From: Clostridia bacterium
Lineage (GTDB): Bacteria > Bacillota > Clostridia > Oscillospirales > CAG-272
Direction: 5' to 3'
Length of the DNA stretch: 32,059 bases
NCBI GenBank assembly: GCA_017625935.1
Contig: JAGALA010000028.1
Span: 1 to 32,059, forward strand
In this document: positions 23,141-30,517 of the stretch, piece after piece
How the letters are laid out: the number at the start of each line of letters is the position of its first letter
How positions within the stretch are numbered: position 1 is the first letter of the stretch
Program-made: the position numbers and the translations under genes
The notes under the pieces: model-generated
The model's database searches: none
What the model saw: the letters and a program-made list of their open reading frames with translations, nothing else
Told to the model about the DNA's origin: nothing

Positions 23141-24253
23141 TTAGTGAATGATGTATCTTTGAGTTTCCTTATCGAAGAGGTGAATTCTTCCTGCCTCGAT
23201 AGCAACCTGAATTTTGTCACCTGCGCGCGCTTGTGAACGTGAGGAAACCTTTGCAATTGCGTTTTGCTCGCCAATCTTGATGTAGAGATAAATCTCAGCA
23301 CCCATAAGCTCGGTGATGTCAACGTCAACGTCAATAACGTTGTCCTTCATTGTTTCAAGATAGATTGGCTCGTCGTGGATGCACTCAGGACGGATACCTG
23401 CAACAACCTCTTTGCCTATGTAATCAGCGATAGCAGGGTCAGCAGCCTTTTCGTCAGGAAGACGAAGCGCATTGCCCTCGAAGCAGATATAAGTGCCATC
23501 ATCCTTCTTTTCAAGTGTTGCATTGATGAAGTTCATTTGAGGTGTGCCGATGAATCCTGCAACGAACATATTAACAGGCTTATCATAAAGTGTTTGTGGT
23601 GAGTCAACCTGTTGGATAAGACCGTCCTTCATAACTACGATACGTGTAGCCATTGTCATAGCCTCAACCTGGTCGTGAGTTACGTATACGAAGGTTGTAC
23701 CAACGCGCTGGTGAATCTTTGTAAGCTCGGTTCTCATTGTTGCACGGAGCTTAGCATCAAGGTTTGAAAGCGGCTCGTCAAGCAAGAAAACCTTAGGGTT
23801 ACGAACGATAGCACGACCGAGCGCAACACGCTGCTTCTGACCACCTGACATTGCCTTTGGCTTTCTGTCAAGCAAGCCTGTGATACCGAGGATTTCAGCA
23901 GCCTCCTCAACGCGGCGCTTGATTTCCTCCTTTGGAGTTTTACGAAGCTTAAGACCGAATGCCATATTTTCATAAACAGTCATATGAGGATAAAGAGCGT
24001 AGTTCTGGAAAACCATCGCAATATCTCTGTCCTTAGGTGCAATATCGTTCATAAGCTTGTCGCCGATATATAATTCACCCTCGGTGATTTCCTCAAGACC
24101 TGCAATCATACGAAGTGTAGTTGACTTACCGCAGCCTGAAGGACCAACGAAAATAATAAATTCCTTGTCCTCGATATCAAGACAGAAGTCTGATACGGCG
24201 GTAACGCCACCCGGATATTTCTTGTAAATGTGTTTGAGAGATAAACCTGCCAT
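23141..24253 (-). CDS. Sugar ABC transporter ATP-binding protein (UgpC/MsmX type)
   Basis: ATPase of the MalK/UgpC/MsmX class that energises carbohydrate importers; 370 residues, family length. Walker A is GPSGCGKST (residues 37-45), the Q-loop is FQNYALYPHM, the signature is MSGGQKQR (135-142), Walker B is VFLLDEP, the switch is VTHDQVEA, and a C-terminal regulatory OB-type domain (residues 240-370) includes GIRPE. No permease or binding-protein gene is adjacent, which fits a multitasking ATPase serving several importers as MsmX does in Bacillus; this is inference. AAGGAGAA precedes the start. A possible extended -10 promoter (TGTTATAAT) lies at 24373-24381, and a terminator follows. Confidence 0.93.
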   Translation of the reverse strand: MAGLSLKHIYKKYPGGVTAVSDFCLDIEDKEFIIFVGPSGCGKSTTLRMIAGLEEITEGELYIGDKLMNDIAPKDRDIAMVFQNYALYPHMTVYENMAFGLKLRKTPKEEIKRRVEEAAEILGITGLLDRKPKAMSGGQKQRVALGRAIVRNPKVFLLDEPLSNLDAKLRATMRTELTKIHQRVGTTFVYVTHDQVEAMTMATRIVVMKDGLIQQVDSPQTLYDKPVNMFVAGFIGTPQMNFINATLEKKDDGTYICFEGNALRLPDEKAADPAIADYIGKEVVAGIRPECIHDEPIYLETMKDNVIDVDVDITELMGAEIYLYIKIGEQNAIAKVSSRSQARAGDKIQVAIEAGRIHLFDKETQRYIIH

Positions 24254-24372
24254 TTTTTTATTTTCTCCTTACCGTTTCGGCACAAATTTTCTTGGATGCT
24301 ATCTACGCAAAATCCGCCAAAAAAGTACGGTTTTTGCACATTTAGACATAGTTATAATATTTTACAATAACT

Positions 24373-24381
24373 ATTATAACA
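24373..24381 (-). promoter_or_regulatory. Candidate extended -10 promoter of the MsmX-like gene
   Basis: On the minus strand TGTTATAAT matches an extended -10 element about 120 bases upstream of the start; the -35 (TTTAAA) is poor. The region is very AT-rich, so chance matches are likely. Confidence 0.45.
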
Positions 24382-24433
24382 GATAACTATAAAAATTTAA
24401 ATATCTTTTTTTCACAAAATTTATAAAGCGGAA

Positions 24434-24480
24434 TTGTGCAAAATCAACAAAAACAACCTGATTTACTTAATTTTGCACAA
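24434..24480. promoter_or_regulatory. Spaced 11-bp inverted repeat upstream of the MsmX-like gene
   Basis: TTGTGCAAAAT at 24434-24444 and ATTTTGCACAA at 24470-24480 form a perfect inverted repeat with a 25-base gap. It lies between tex and the candidate msmX-type promoter, with no T-run, so a pair of operator half-sites is more likely than a terminator. Single similar half-sites occur at 24290 (GGCACAAATTTT) and 24332 (TTTTGCACATTT). The binding factor is unknown. Confidence 0.45.
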
Positions 24481-24537
24481 AAATCGAGATGCTAATTTGT
24501 ATATATTGCTTAAAAGCGTGACTAAAATATTCTAAAA

Positions 24538-24551
24538 TTGATTTTTATCAA
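24538..24551 (-). terminator. Weak possible terminator of tex
   Basis: TTGAT-TTTT-ATCAA is a short AT-rich stem just after the tex stop, followed on the minus strand by TTTT. It is weak and may be chance. Confidence 0.28.
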
Positions 24552-24554
24552 AAA

Positions 24555-26717
24555 TTACATTTTCATAGTCAAGCTGATGCGCTTTTTGTTAAGATCCACG
24601 CCCTTGATTTTAACCGTTACGATATCGCCAACGCTTAAAACCTCGCTTGGGTGCTTGATGTACTTTTCGGAGATTTCCGAAATGTGTACAAGACCGTCCT
24701 GGTGCACGCCGATATCAACGAAAGCGCCGAAGTCGATTACGTTACGAACTGTACCTGTCATAATCATTCCTTCCTTTAAGTCCTCCATACCGAGCACGTC
24801 GTCACGGAGAATAGGAAGTGGGAGTGAATCACGCACGTCACGGCCGGGCTTTTCAAGCTCGCCGATGATGTCAAGGAGTGTCGGCTCACCAATGCCAAGC
24901 TCCTCACTGAGCTTCTTTGTGCCGTATCTTGCACACTTAGCGCGTAAATCACCAAGACCTGAGCCAACCTTGTCCATATCGTATTCAAACTTGGCAAGAA
25001 GTGCTTTTGCCGCCTCGTAGGACTCGGGGTGAACGCCTGTGTTATCAAGAATTTCCTTTGAGTCGGGAACACGAAGGAAGCCTGCGCATTGCTCATACGC
25101 CTTTGCGCCAATCTTTGGAACCTTAAGGAGCTGGCTTCTCTTTGTAAATTCGCCGTTTTCCTCGCGGTATTTTACAATATTCTTTGCACTTGATGTGTTA
25201 ATGCCCGAAATGTAGGAGAGAAGTGAGTAGGATGCGGTATTTACGTCAACGCCTATCTTGTTTACGCAGTCCTCGACAACACCGCCGAGTGCCTCGTCAA
25301 GGCGTGCCTGCTTCATATCGTGCTGATACTGACCGACACCGATTGACTTCGGGTCAATCTTAACAAGCTCTGCAAGTGGGTCCTGAAGACGTCTTGCGAT
25401 TGAAACGGCGGAGCGCTGTGTAACGTCAAAATCGGGGAATTCCTCAGCACCGAGCTTTGATGCGGAGTAAACCGAAGCACCTGCCTCGCTAACCATAATG
25501 TATTTCTGCTCGCCTGCAAGCTCCTTAAGAACGCCCGCGATAAAGATTTCACTTTCCTTAGATGCCGTTCCGTTACCGATAGCAACAACGTCAACACCGT
25601 ATTTCTTGATTAAGCGCGTTACAATCTTAGCCGAGCCCTCAATGTCCTCGCGTGGCTTTGTCGGGAAAATAACCGCGGTATCAATAACCTTGCCTGTTTT
25701 GTCAACAACTGCAAGCTTACAGCCCGTACGGTAGCCGGGGTCGTAGCCAAGGACTGTCTTGCCCTTAAGCGGCGCACCCATAAGAAGGTTCTTTAGGTTG
25801 TCGGAGAAGAGCTTGATTGCACCCTCGCTTGCGTTATCAAAGAGGTCGGCTCTTATCTCTCTTTCAACGGATGGCTGAATAAGACGTGCATATGAATCCT
25901 TGATTGCTTCCTCAATATAAGCCTTTGCAGGGCTTGGAGTTGAAACCAAGAGCTTTGAATATAAATAATTAAGGATAATTTCCTCGTTTATCTCAATTGA
26001 AACCTTTAAGAATTCTTCCTTTTCGCCGCGGTTGATGGCAAGCACACGGTGACCGGGGATTTTCTTTACCGCCTCGTTGTAGTCATAGTATGATGCGTAA
26101 ACGGAATCCTCGTCCTTTGCGCCCTTGGAAACAACCAAGCCGTGCTCATTTGTGAGATTTCTTATCGCCTTACGGAAGTCTGCATTGTCGGAAATATCCT
26201 CGGCTATGATGTCCTTTGCACCGTCAATTGCATCCTCGGGAGTTTTAACGTGGAGCTTCTTGTCCTCGTTTTCCGTGGTAACGTATTCCTTTGCGACCTC
26301 GTAAATTTCGGGAGAGTAGGACTCTCTTTGCTCCATAATAAGATTAGCAAGCGGCTCAAGACCTCTTTTTCTTGCAAGGGATGCACGTGTTTCTCTCTTT
26401 GGTTTGTACGGACGGTAAATGTCCTCAACCTCGGTAATTGTCTGTGCCGCCTCAAGTGCTGCTACAATTTCCTCGGTGAGCTTGCCCTGACCCTCGATAA
26501 GAGAAGCAACCTCTTGTTTTCTCGTTTCCAAGTTCCTTAAATATTTAAGGCGGTCATCAAGATTACGAAGCACGGTATCGTCAAGCGAGCCCGTAACCTC
26601 TTTTCTGTAACGTGCGATAAATGGGATTGTGTTTCCGTCGTCGATAAGCGCAACGGTTGCTTCAACCTGGCTTACCTTAAGTGAAAATTCTTTTGCAAGT
26701 GTTTCAATAATGTTCAT
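24555..26717 (-). CDS. tex: Tex family S1 RNA-binding transcription accessory protein
   Basis: Tex is a conserved cytoplasmic nucleic-acid-binding protein linked to transcription, related in architecture to eukaryotic Spt6. The protein is 720 residues, the family length. The N-terminal helical region has the signature IPFIARYRKEVTGSLDD and DIYRPYKPKR; a YqgF-type RNase H-like domain holds GYDPGYRTGCKLAVVD; helix-hairpin-helix segments include VNTASYSLLSYISGI; and the C-terminal S1 domain reads GMIMTGTVRNVIDFGAFVDI. AAGGA lies 9 bases before the ATG. It is the last gene of the apparent rsuA-RAYT-PHP-PHP-tex run, but a REP-like repeat lies in the 64-base gap upstream of it, so it may also have its own promoter. 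Confidence 0.95.
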   Translation of the reverse strand: MNIIETLAKEFSLKVSQVEATVALIDDGNTIPFIARYRKEVTGSLDDTVLRNLDDRLKYLRNLETRKQEVASLIEGQGKLTEEIVAALEAAQTITEVEDIYRPYKPKRETRASLARKRGLEPLANLIMEQRESYSPEIYEVAKEYVTTENEDKKLHVKTPEDAIDGAKDIIAEDISDNADFRKAIRNLTNEHGLVVSKGAKDEDSVYASYYDYNEAVKKIPGHRVLAINRGEKEEFLKVSIEINEEIILNYLYSKLLVSTPSPAKAYIEEAIKDSYARLIQPSVEREIRADLFDNASEGAIKLFSDNLKNLLMGAPLKGKTVLGYDPGYRTGCKLAVVDKTGKVIDTAVIFPTKPREDIEGSAKIVTRLIKKYGVDVVAIGNGTASKESEIFIAGVLKELAGEQKYIMVSEAGASVYSASKLGAEEFPDFDVTQRSAVSIARRLQDPLAELVKIDPKSIGVGQYQHDMKQARLDEALGGVVEDCVNKIGVDVNTASYSLLSYISGINTSSAKNIVKYREENGEFTKRSQLLKVPKIGAKAYEQCAGFLRVPDSKEILDNTGVHPESYEAAKALLAKFEYDMDKVGSGLGDLRAKCARYGTKKLSEELGIGEPTLLDIIGELEKPGRDVRDSLPLPILRDDVLGMEDLKEGMIMTGTVRNVIDFGAFVDIGVHQDGLVHISEISEKYIKHPSEVLSVGDIVTVKIKGVDLNKKRISLTMKM

Positions 26718-26753
26718 TTGTTATATTCCTTTTTTGTACATAAAATTTGTTGC

Positions 26754-26778
26754 GTAGGGTGGGGGCTTGCTCCCGCCG
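26754..26778. repeat. REP-like repeat between tex and the first PHP gene
   Basis: A GTAGGGTGGGGGCTTG copy with CTCCCGCC as the paired end (GGCGGGAG-type stem) begins at the PHP gene stop and fills most of the 64-base gap. It has no T-run and is not an obvious terminator. Confidence 0.65.
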
Positions 26779-26781
26779 TTC

Positions 26782-27828
26782 TTATTTTTGAATAAAATCC
26801 TTAACGAAATAGTTTCTTGTATGTGCCACGTTTCCGTTTTCGTCACGCAATGTCACACGGAAATATACGTCGCTCTCACGCAAAGGAAATTCCGCGTGCG
26901 TTATAGGCTCGTAGCCGTCCTGTCTTGTTATATGCCTGTCGGCACGTCCGTAGCCGTTTAGAGAGATGTTTTCACAGGGGGTGCAGTCAATTTTTATTAT
27001 ATTGTCCTCAACGTAAAGTTCAAGGAATCTCGGCGGATTGTCGCGACCCGAGGCACAGTAAACGTCACCGCGCTCCATAGCCGCAATAATCTTATCATAC
27101 CTTAATTCATCTGCGCCGATAAAGGTTGAGCCGCCGAATGACTCGCGGAAGCTTGCGTGGTTGTGGTTGTCATCACCCATAGTGCAACAGAGGTTATACA
27201 TACCGTTTCGTGTCATATCGTCGTAGATGTAAGGGCAATACTCGCTTCCCGTTTCAAGCTCGGTTGCGTAGTTTAATATTTCAAGGCCCCAAAGACCCTC
27301 CATATTTATATAGTCCTCACGCTCGTTGAGCGACCAGTATGGGTGGTTTAATTGAACCAAGAAGCCTGCTTCGTTACAGAGCTTGATTATCTCGTTTATG
27401 CCGTCCCTGTCAAAATGGCGGATGTAGCCGTCGCACTTGGTGTCTGGGTATCTGTCCCTCAAAATCCACATTTGCTCAACAGAGGTTGCAGGCATAAAGG
27501 TGTTGTGCTGATCCTTTGCGAAAATGTTTAGATGCACGCACTTTTTGCGCACCCAATCGCTTGTTTCCACGTCGAATATTTTCGGGAACTTAGGCTGTGA
27601 TTCATTCACCGCGTATTCACAGGAGGTGAGCGCCAAAAAGCCCTCATCGTTTAAGTCCGAATGGTCAAGCAAAACGTCGTGGTCGGTATATGCCACAATA
27701 GAGTAGCCGTGGTTTTTGTACGCTTCCTTTATCTCCTCGGGCGTTTTTGCTCCGTCGGAATGCTTTGTGTGGCAGTGAAAATTGGCTCTGTACCAATTAA
27801 CGCCGCTTGGCAGAATGTCTTTTCTCAT
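26782..27828 (-). CDS. PHP-domain phosphoesterase-like protein, copy A
   Basis: PHP-superfamily protein of 348 residues; metal-dependent phosphoesterase or hydrolase activity is predicted from the fold, with unknown substrate. The metal-binding pattern is visible: HCH at residues 18-20 (NFHCHTKHSDG), AYTDHD, VHLNIFAKD, LVQLNHPYWS and MGDDNHNH. A C-terminal beta-rich domain (about residues 250-348) follows. It is a tandem paralogue of the gene immediately upstream (27831-28883), sharing most motifs and length. The start at 27828 has GGGAGG 6 bases upstream, lying inside the last codons of that gene; the gap is 2 bases, so translational coupling is likely. Confidence 0.88.
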   Translation of the reverse strand: MRKDILPSGVNWYRANFHCHTKHSDGAKTPEEIKEAYKNHGYSIVAYTDHDVLLDHSDLNDEGFLALTSCEYAVNESQPKFPKIFDVETSDWVRKKCVHLNIFAKDQHNTFMPATSVEQMWILRDRYPDTKCDGYIRHFDRDGINEIIKLCNEAGFLVQLNHPYWSLNEREDYINMEGLWGLEILNYATELETGSEYCPYIYDDMTRNGMYNLCCTMGDDNHNHASFRESFGGSTFIGADELRYDKIIAAMERGDVYCASGRDNPPRFLELYVEDNIIKIDCTPCENISLNGYGRADRHITRQDGYEPITHAEFPLRESDVYFRVTLRDENGNVAHTRNYFVKDFIQK

Positions 27829-27830
27829 TT

Positions 27831-28883
27831 TTAATCCTCCCAATAATCGGATACCTTGTAGTAATGCGTGTGTGCATTGTTATTATATTTGTCACGTACG
27901 GTTATGCGGAACATAACGTCCTGCTTATCGAGCCTAAATTCCGCGTGGGTAATTTCACCGCCGTTTGTTTCGGCAAAGCGGAAGTTTCTGCCCATACCTG
28001 TTAAGAAAACATCTGTGGCAGGGGAGCAGTCAACCTTAAGGACGTTGTCCTCTACGTAAAGTGCGTTGATTTTTGGCGGATTTTTGCCGCTTGCACAGTA
28101 AAACTCGCCTGCTTCAAGTGCTGCCATTACCTGACCGTATTCAAGCTCCTTTGCGCCGATTATCGTTGAGCCGCCGAAGGAATGGTCGAAGGAGCCGCCG
28201 CGGTTATGGTTGTCATCACCCATATTGCAGAATAAACTACGGTTTTTTCCGCTTCTTACCATATGGTCGTAAATGTACGGGCAGTATTCAGCACCCGAAA
28301 TGCGCTCCGTTGCGTAGTTTAATATTTCAAGTGACCAAAGCCCCTCAATATTCAGGTAGTCGTCCATATCGTTGAGCGACCAGTTCGGATGGTTTAGGGA
28401 AACCAAGAAGCCCGCATCGTTTAAGCGCTTGACGGTTTCGTTTAAGCTTTCAAGCGTGTATTTGCGCGAGTATCCGTCAACCTCTATCTCGCCGACGTCC
28501 TTGCCGTGTGCTTTCCACCAATCAAGAACGCTGTTGTCTGTTGCGGGGTGGAAGGTGTTGTTTTTGTCCTTCGCGTAAATGCCTAAGTGTATTACCTTTT
28601 TTGAACGCCACGCCTCCATATATTCACCCTCGAAAAGCTCAAAGCAGGGTCCCGAATCGTTTATCGAAAACTCGGACGAGGTTATTGCCAAAAAGCTCTC
28701 GTCGGTCAAATCGTTGTGCGTGCGGATTAACTCGTGGTCTGTATATGCCACAATAGAGTAGCCCATATTTTTATATGCTTCTTTAATTTCGGCGGGGGAG
28801 TAATGTCCGTCGGAAACGGTTGTGTGGCAGTGCATATTCGCACGGTACCAGTTTACACCGTTTTGTAAAAGATACTTTTTCAT
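27831..28883 (-). CDS. PHP-domain phosphoesterase-like protein, copy B
   Basis: Second PHP-superfamily protein, 350 residues, starting MKKYLLQNGVNWYRANMHCH. Its metal motifs match those of the neighbour: HCH at residues 18-20, AYTDHE, IHLGIYAKD, LNHPNWS and MGDDNHN. Both proteins share WSLEILNYATE-type and EYCPYIYD segments, so the pair arose by tandem duplication. The start at 28883 overlaps the stop of the RAYT gene as ATGA (4 bases), with AAGGAAA upstream, indicating coupled translation. Which phosphoester or other substrate is cleaved is unknown. Confidence 0.88.
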   Translation of the reverse strand: MKKYLLQNGVNWYRANMHCHTTVSDGHYSPAEIKEAYKNMGYSIVAYTDHELIRTHNDLTDESFLAITSSEFSINDSGPCFELFEGEYMEAWRSKKVIHLGIYAKDKNNTFHPATDNSVLDWWKAHGKDVGEIEVDGYSRKYTLESLNETVKRLNDAGFLVSLNHPNWSLNDMDDYLNIEGLWSLEILNYATERISGAEYCPYIYDHMVRSGKNRSLFCNMGDDNHNRGGSFDHSFGGSTIIGAKELEYGQVMAALEAGEFYCASGKNPPKINALYVEDNVLKVDCSPATDVFLTGMGRNFRFAETNGGEITHAEFRLDKQDVMFRITVRDKYNNNAHTHYYKVSDYWED

Positions 28884-29413
28884 TTCGTATTTCCTTTCAA
28901 AATAATATCGTCATTAAATAGCTCGTCCTTTTCCCAATTAATAGGATTCTCATAAATATATCTTGAAATTTCTTCGTGATCCTGTCGGTTGCGTATAATA
29001 TGGTCATAGAAAGAGCGCTGAAACAATTTGCCATCAAAGCCCAATTTTCTTAAATCACGTACACATTTTGATTTGAACGCACAAATAATATTAGATATTG
29101 TAGGGGAGGGGCTTGCTCCTCCCGCCTCATCAAGTAAAACAAATATAATGTGTATATGATTTGGCATTATTACGTAATTGTCAATTCGTAAGTTAGAATA
29201 TTGACCTTCTAAGGACAATAAATTATCATTTACGATTTTTCCGTATTTAGATAACTTTATTTCGGGAGGAGCAAGCCCCTCCCCTACAATGGAGGATAAT
29301 ATTTTTCTTCTATGCTCCGTACATACGGTAATAAAATATCCTCTTGGAGTGCTATAATCAAATCCGTGGGCGCGCGTTGGCTTGCGCGTGGGAAATTTGT
29401 TTTCGTTATTCAT
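28880..29413 (-). CDS. REP-associated tyrosine transposase (RAYT, Y1/HUH family)
   Basis: Single-strand DNA transposase-like protein of the IS200-like Y1 family, RAYT branch, 177 residues. Opening motifs GFDYSTPRGYFITVCT and HRRKIL are typical; the HUH pair is HIH at residues 86-88 in MPNHIHIIF, and the candidate catalytic tyrosine is in RYIYENPINW (Tyr152 or Tyr154). Two in-frame segments, VGEGLAPPE (residues 43-51) and EAGGASPSPT (96-105), are translated copies of the local GTAGGGG repeat in opposite orientations. RAYTs are known to be associated with REP repeats, normally single-copy and vertically kept. It begins 4 bases after rsuA and overlaps the next PHP gene by 4 bases, with no flanking terminal repeats. 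No good Shine-Dalgarno is visible; GAGGAG lies about 20 bases upstream. Confidence 0.88.
   Translation of the reverse strand: MNNENKFPTRKPTRAHGFDYSTPRGYFITVCTEHRRKILSSIVGEGLAPPEIKLSKYGKIVNDNLLSLEGQYSNLRIDNYVIMPNHIHIIFVLLDEAGGASPSPTISNIICAFKSKCVRDLRKLGFDGKLFQRSFYDHIIRNRQDHEEISRYIYENPINWEKDELFNDDIILKGNTK
29100..29125. repeat. REP-like repeat inside the RAYT gene, copy 1
   Basis: A full GTAGGGGAGGGGCTTG ... CTCCTCCCG repeat lies within the coding sequence, in the plus orientation. On the coding strand it is read as EAGGASPSPT without a stop. It matches the copy after aspS at 12725. Confidence 0.85.
29263..29288. repeat. REP-like repeat inside the RAYT gene, copy 2 (inverted)
   Basis: The reverse complement of the copy at 29100-29125, about 137 bases away, is read on the coding strand as VGEGLAPP. 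The two together form a REPIN-like inverted pair within the gene. Confidence 0.85.
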
Positions 29414-29417
29414 ATAA

Positions 29418-30110
29418 TTAATTGAATAATTTCTCCTCGGTAGTCGTTAGATATCGCCACTCGCCGCGCCTAAGGCGTGGATCAAGCAATATATCGCCAA
29501 AGGAAATTCTTTCAAGATACGTTATTTTATTGTCAACTGCCTCAAGCATACGTTTAATTTGGTGGTATTTGCCCTCGGTCAAGGTTATTTCGCCGCGTTG
29601 CGCCTCGGTCATTTTTATCTTGCACGGCTTGGTGAAATATCCGCCGATGTCAACCCCGCCCTCAAGCAATTTCACTTCATCGTCAGAGAGGGGAAGCTTA
29701 CATTCAAACCTATAAACCTTGGAAACGTGATGCTTTGGAGAAAGCACCCTGTGCGCACCCTCGCCGTCGTTGGTGAGAATAACAAGACCCAAGGTGTTCT
29801 TGTCAAGCCGTCCGCAGGGGAAAAGCCCCTTCTTTCTGTCCTCATCACTGACTAAATCAAGCACGGTTTTCTCGCTCTCGTCCTCAGTGGCGGAAACGTA
29901 GCCCTCGGGCTTATTTAACATAATGTAAGTAAATTTTTTGTAGGCTAAGACCTCACCGAGAAAAACTATAACGTCATTTTCGGGATCTACCTTAAAGTCG
30001 GGCTTTTTTGGGGAAGTGCCGTTTACTGTCACCTTGCCTGCGCGGATTAGCTTGCCCGCCTCAGAGCGCGAGGCCTTGCCCATTTCGGAAAGAAGCTTGT
30101 CAAGTCGCAA
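29418..30110 (-). CDS. rsuA: RsuA-type 16S rRNA pseudouridine synthase
   Basis: Pseudouridine synthase of the RsuA/RluB/RluE family, 230 residues, modifying ribosomal RNA (RsuA makes pseudouridine 516 in 16S rRNA). An N-terminal S4 RNA-binding domain (RLDKLLSEMGKASRSEAGKLI) is followed by the catalytic domain with MLNKPEGYVSA and GRLDKNTLGL, whose Asp is the catalytic residue, and KYHQIKRM near the C terminus. The best start is TTG at 30110, with GGAGGTG 4 bases upstream and the family-typical RLDKLL next; the longer ATG frame to 30146 reads into the hairpin array. Assignment to RsuA rather than RluB is likely but not certain. It heads the run rsuA-RAYT-PHP-PHP-tex. Confidence 0.9.
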   Translation of the reverse strand: MRLDKLLSEMGKASRSEAGKLIRAGKVTVNGTSPKKPDFKVDPENDVIVFLGEVLAYKKFTYIMLNKPEGYVSATEDESEKTVLDLVSDEDRKKGLFPCGRLDKNTLGLVILTNDGEGAHRVLSPKHHVSKVYRFECKLPLSDDEVKLLEGGVDIGGYFTKPCKIKMTEAQRGEITLTEGKYHQIKRMLEAVDNKITYLERISFGDILLDPRLRRGEWRYLTTTEEKLFN

Positions 30111-30123
30111 AGGAACACCTCCG

Positions 30124-30215
30124 TGTAATGAATTGCGTAAACGCATGAATTGACACCGTGTGTCATAAATTGGCTAACGCCATGAATTGTTGCGAAGCAA
30201 CATGAAATGATTAGA
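30124..30215. repeat. Hairpin array 6 (CATGAATT linker, AATTCATG family inverted)
   Basis: Four mini-hairpins are joined by ATGAATT or ATAAATT linkers: TGCGT-AA-ACGCA (30134-30145), TGACAC-CGT-GTGTCA (30151-30165), TGGC-TAAC-GCCA (30171-30182) and TGTTGC-GAA-GCAACA (30188-30202). It is the AATTCATG family in the opposite orientation. It sits between the predicted rsuA promoter and its start, so it would lie in the rsuA 5' leader. Confidence 0.82.
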
Positions 30216-30227
30216 GTCTGCGGTTGA

Positions 30228-30285
30228 CAGAGATGGCTCCCTCCGTGAGGGGGCTCCGCACAGCGGTGGAGGAGAGTGCGCCCGC
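30228..30285. repeat. REP-like palindromic element (GGCTCCCTC subtype)
   Basis: GGCTCCCTC-CGT-GAGGGGGCTCC followed by GCACAGCGGTGGAGGAGAGT resembles the GGCTCCC-type element at 13570-13620. It also lies within the putative rsuA leader. No gene-tail duplicate was recognised next to it. Confidence 0.55.
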
Positions 30286-30335
30286 TTTGGAGCAATCAAT
30301 TTACCTCGCACTTTACCATACTAAAATCAATCTAT

Positions 30336-30364
30336 ATTATAACATATATAATATAAAAAGTAAA
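30336..30364 (-). promoter_or_regulatory. Promoter of the rsuA operon
   Basis: On the minus strand TTTACT (30359-30364), a 17-base spacer and TATAAT (30336-30341), preceded by TG one base upstream (extended -10), form a good promoter. The leader before rsuA would be about 220 bases and include hairpin array 6 and the REP-like element. Confidence 0.65.
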
Positions 30365-30453
30365 TATTATTTTATAAATATTAACTAAAAAATAAGGAAA
30401 AAACCTTGCATTTTGCATCACTGTCGCAAAAAATAAAAAATTTAATAAAAATG

Positions 30454-30482
30454 TTGATTTTACAAGTTAAATACGATATAAT
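30454..30482 (+). promoter_or_regulatory. Promoter of the NifU-like/GGGtGRT operon
   Basis: TTGATT at 30454-30459, a 17-base spacer and TATAAT at 30477-30482 lie 35 bases before the start codon. It is divergent from the rsuA promoter. Confidence 0.8.
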
Positions 30483-30517
30483 ATATACGAAAAATTTTAT
30501 TTCAAGGAGAAATACAT

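Noticed and set aside
28880..29413. Complete insertion sequence
   Set aside because: No terminal repeats, hairpin ends or target duplication flank the RAYT gene, which overlaps its neighbours' coding ends.
30111..30146. ATG start for rsuA 12 codons upstream
   Set aside because: It lies in hairpin array 6; the TTG at 30110 has a well-spaced GGAGGTG and gives the family-typical N terminus.
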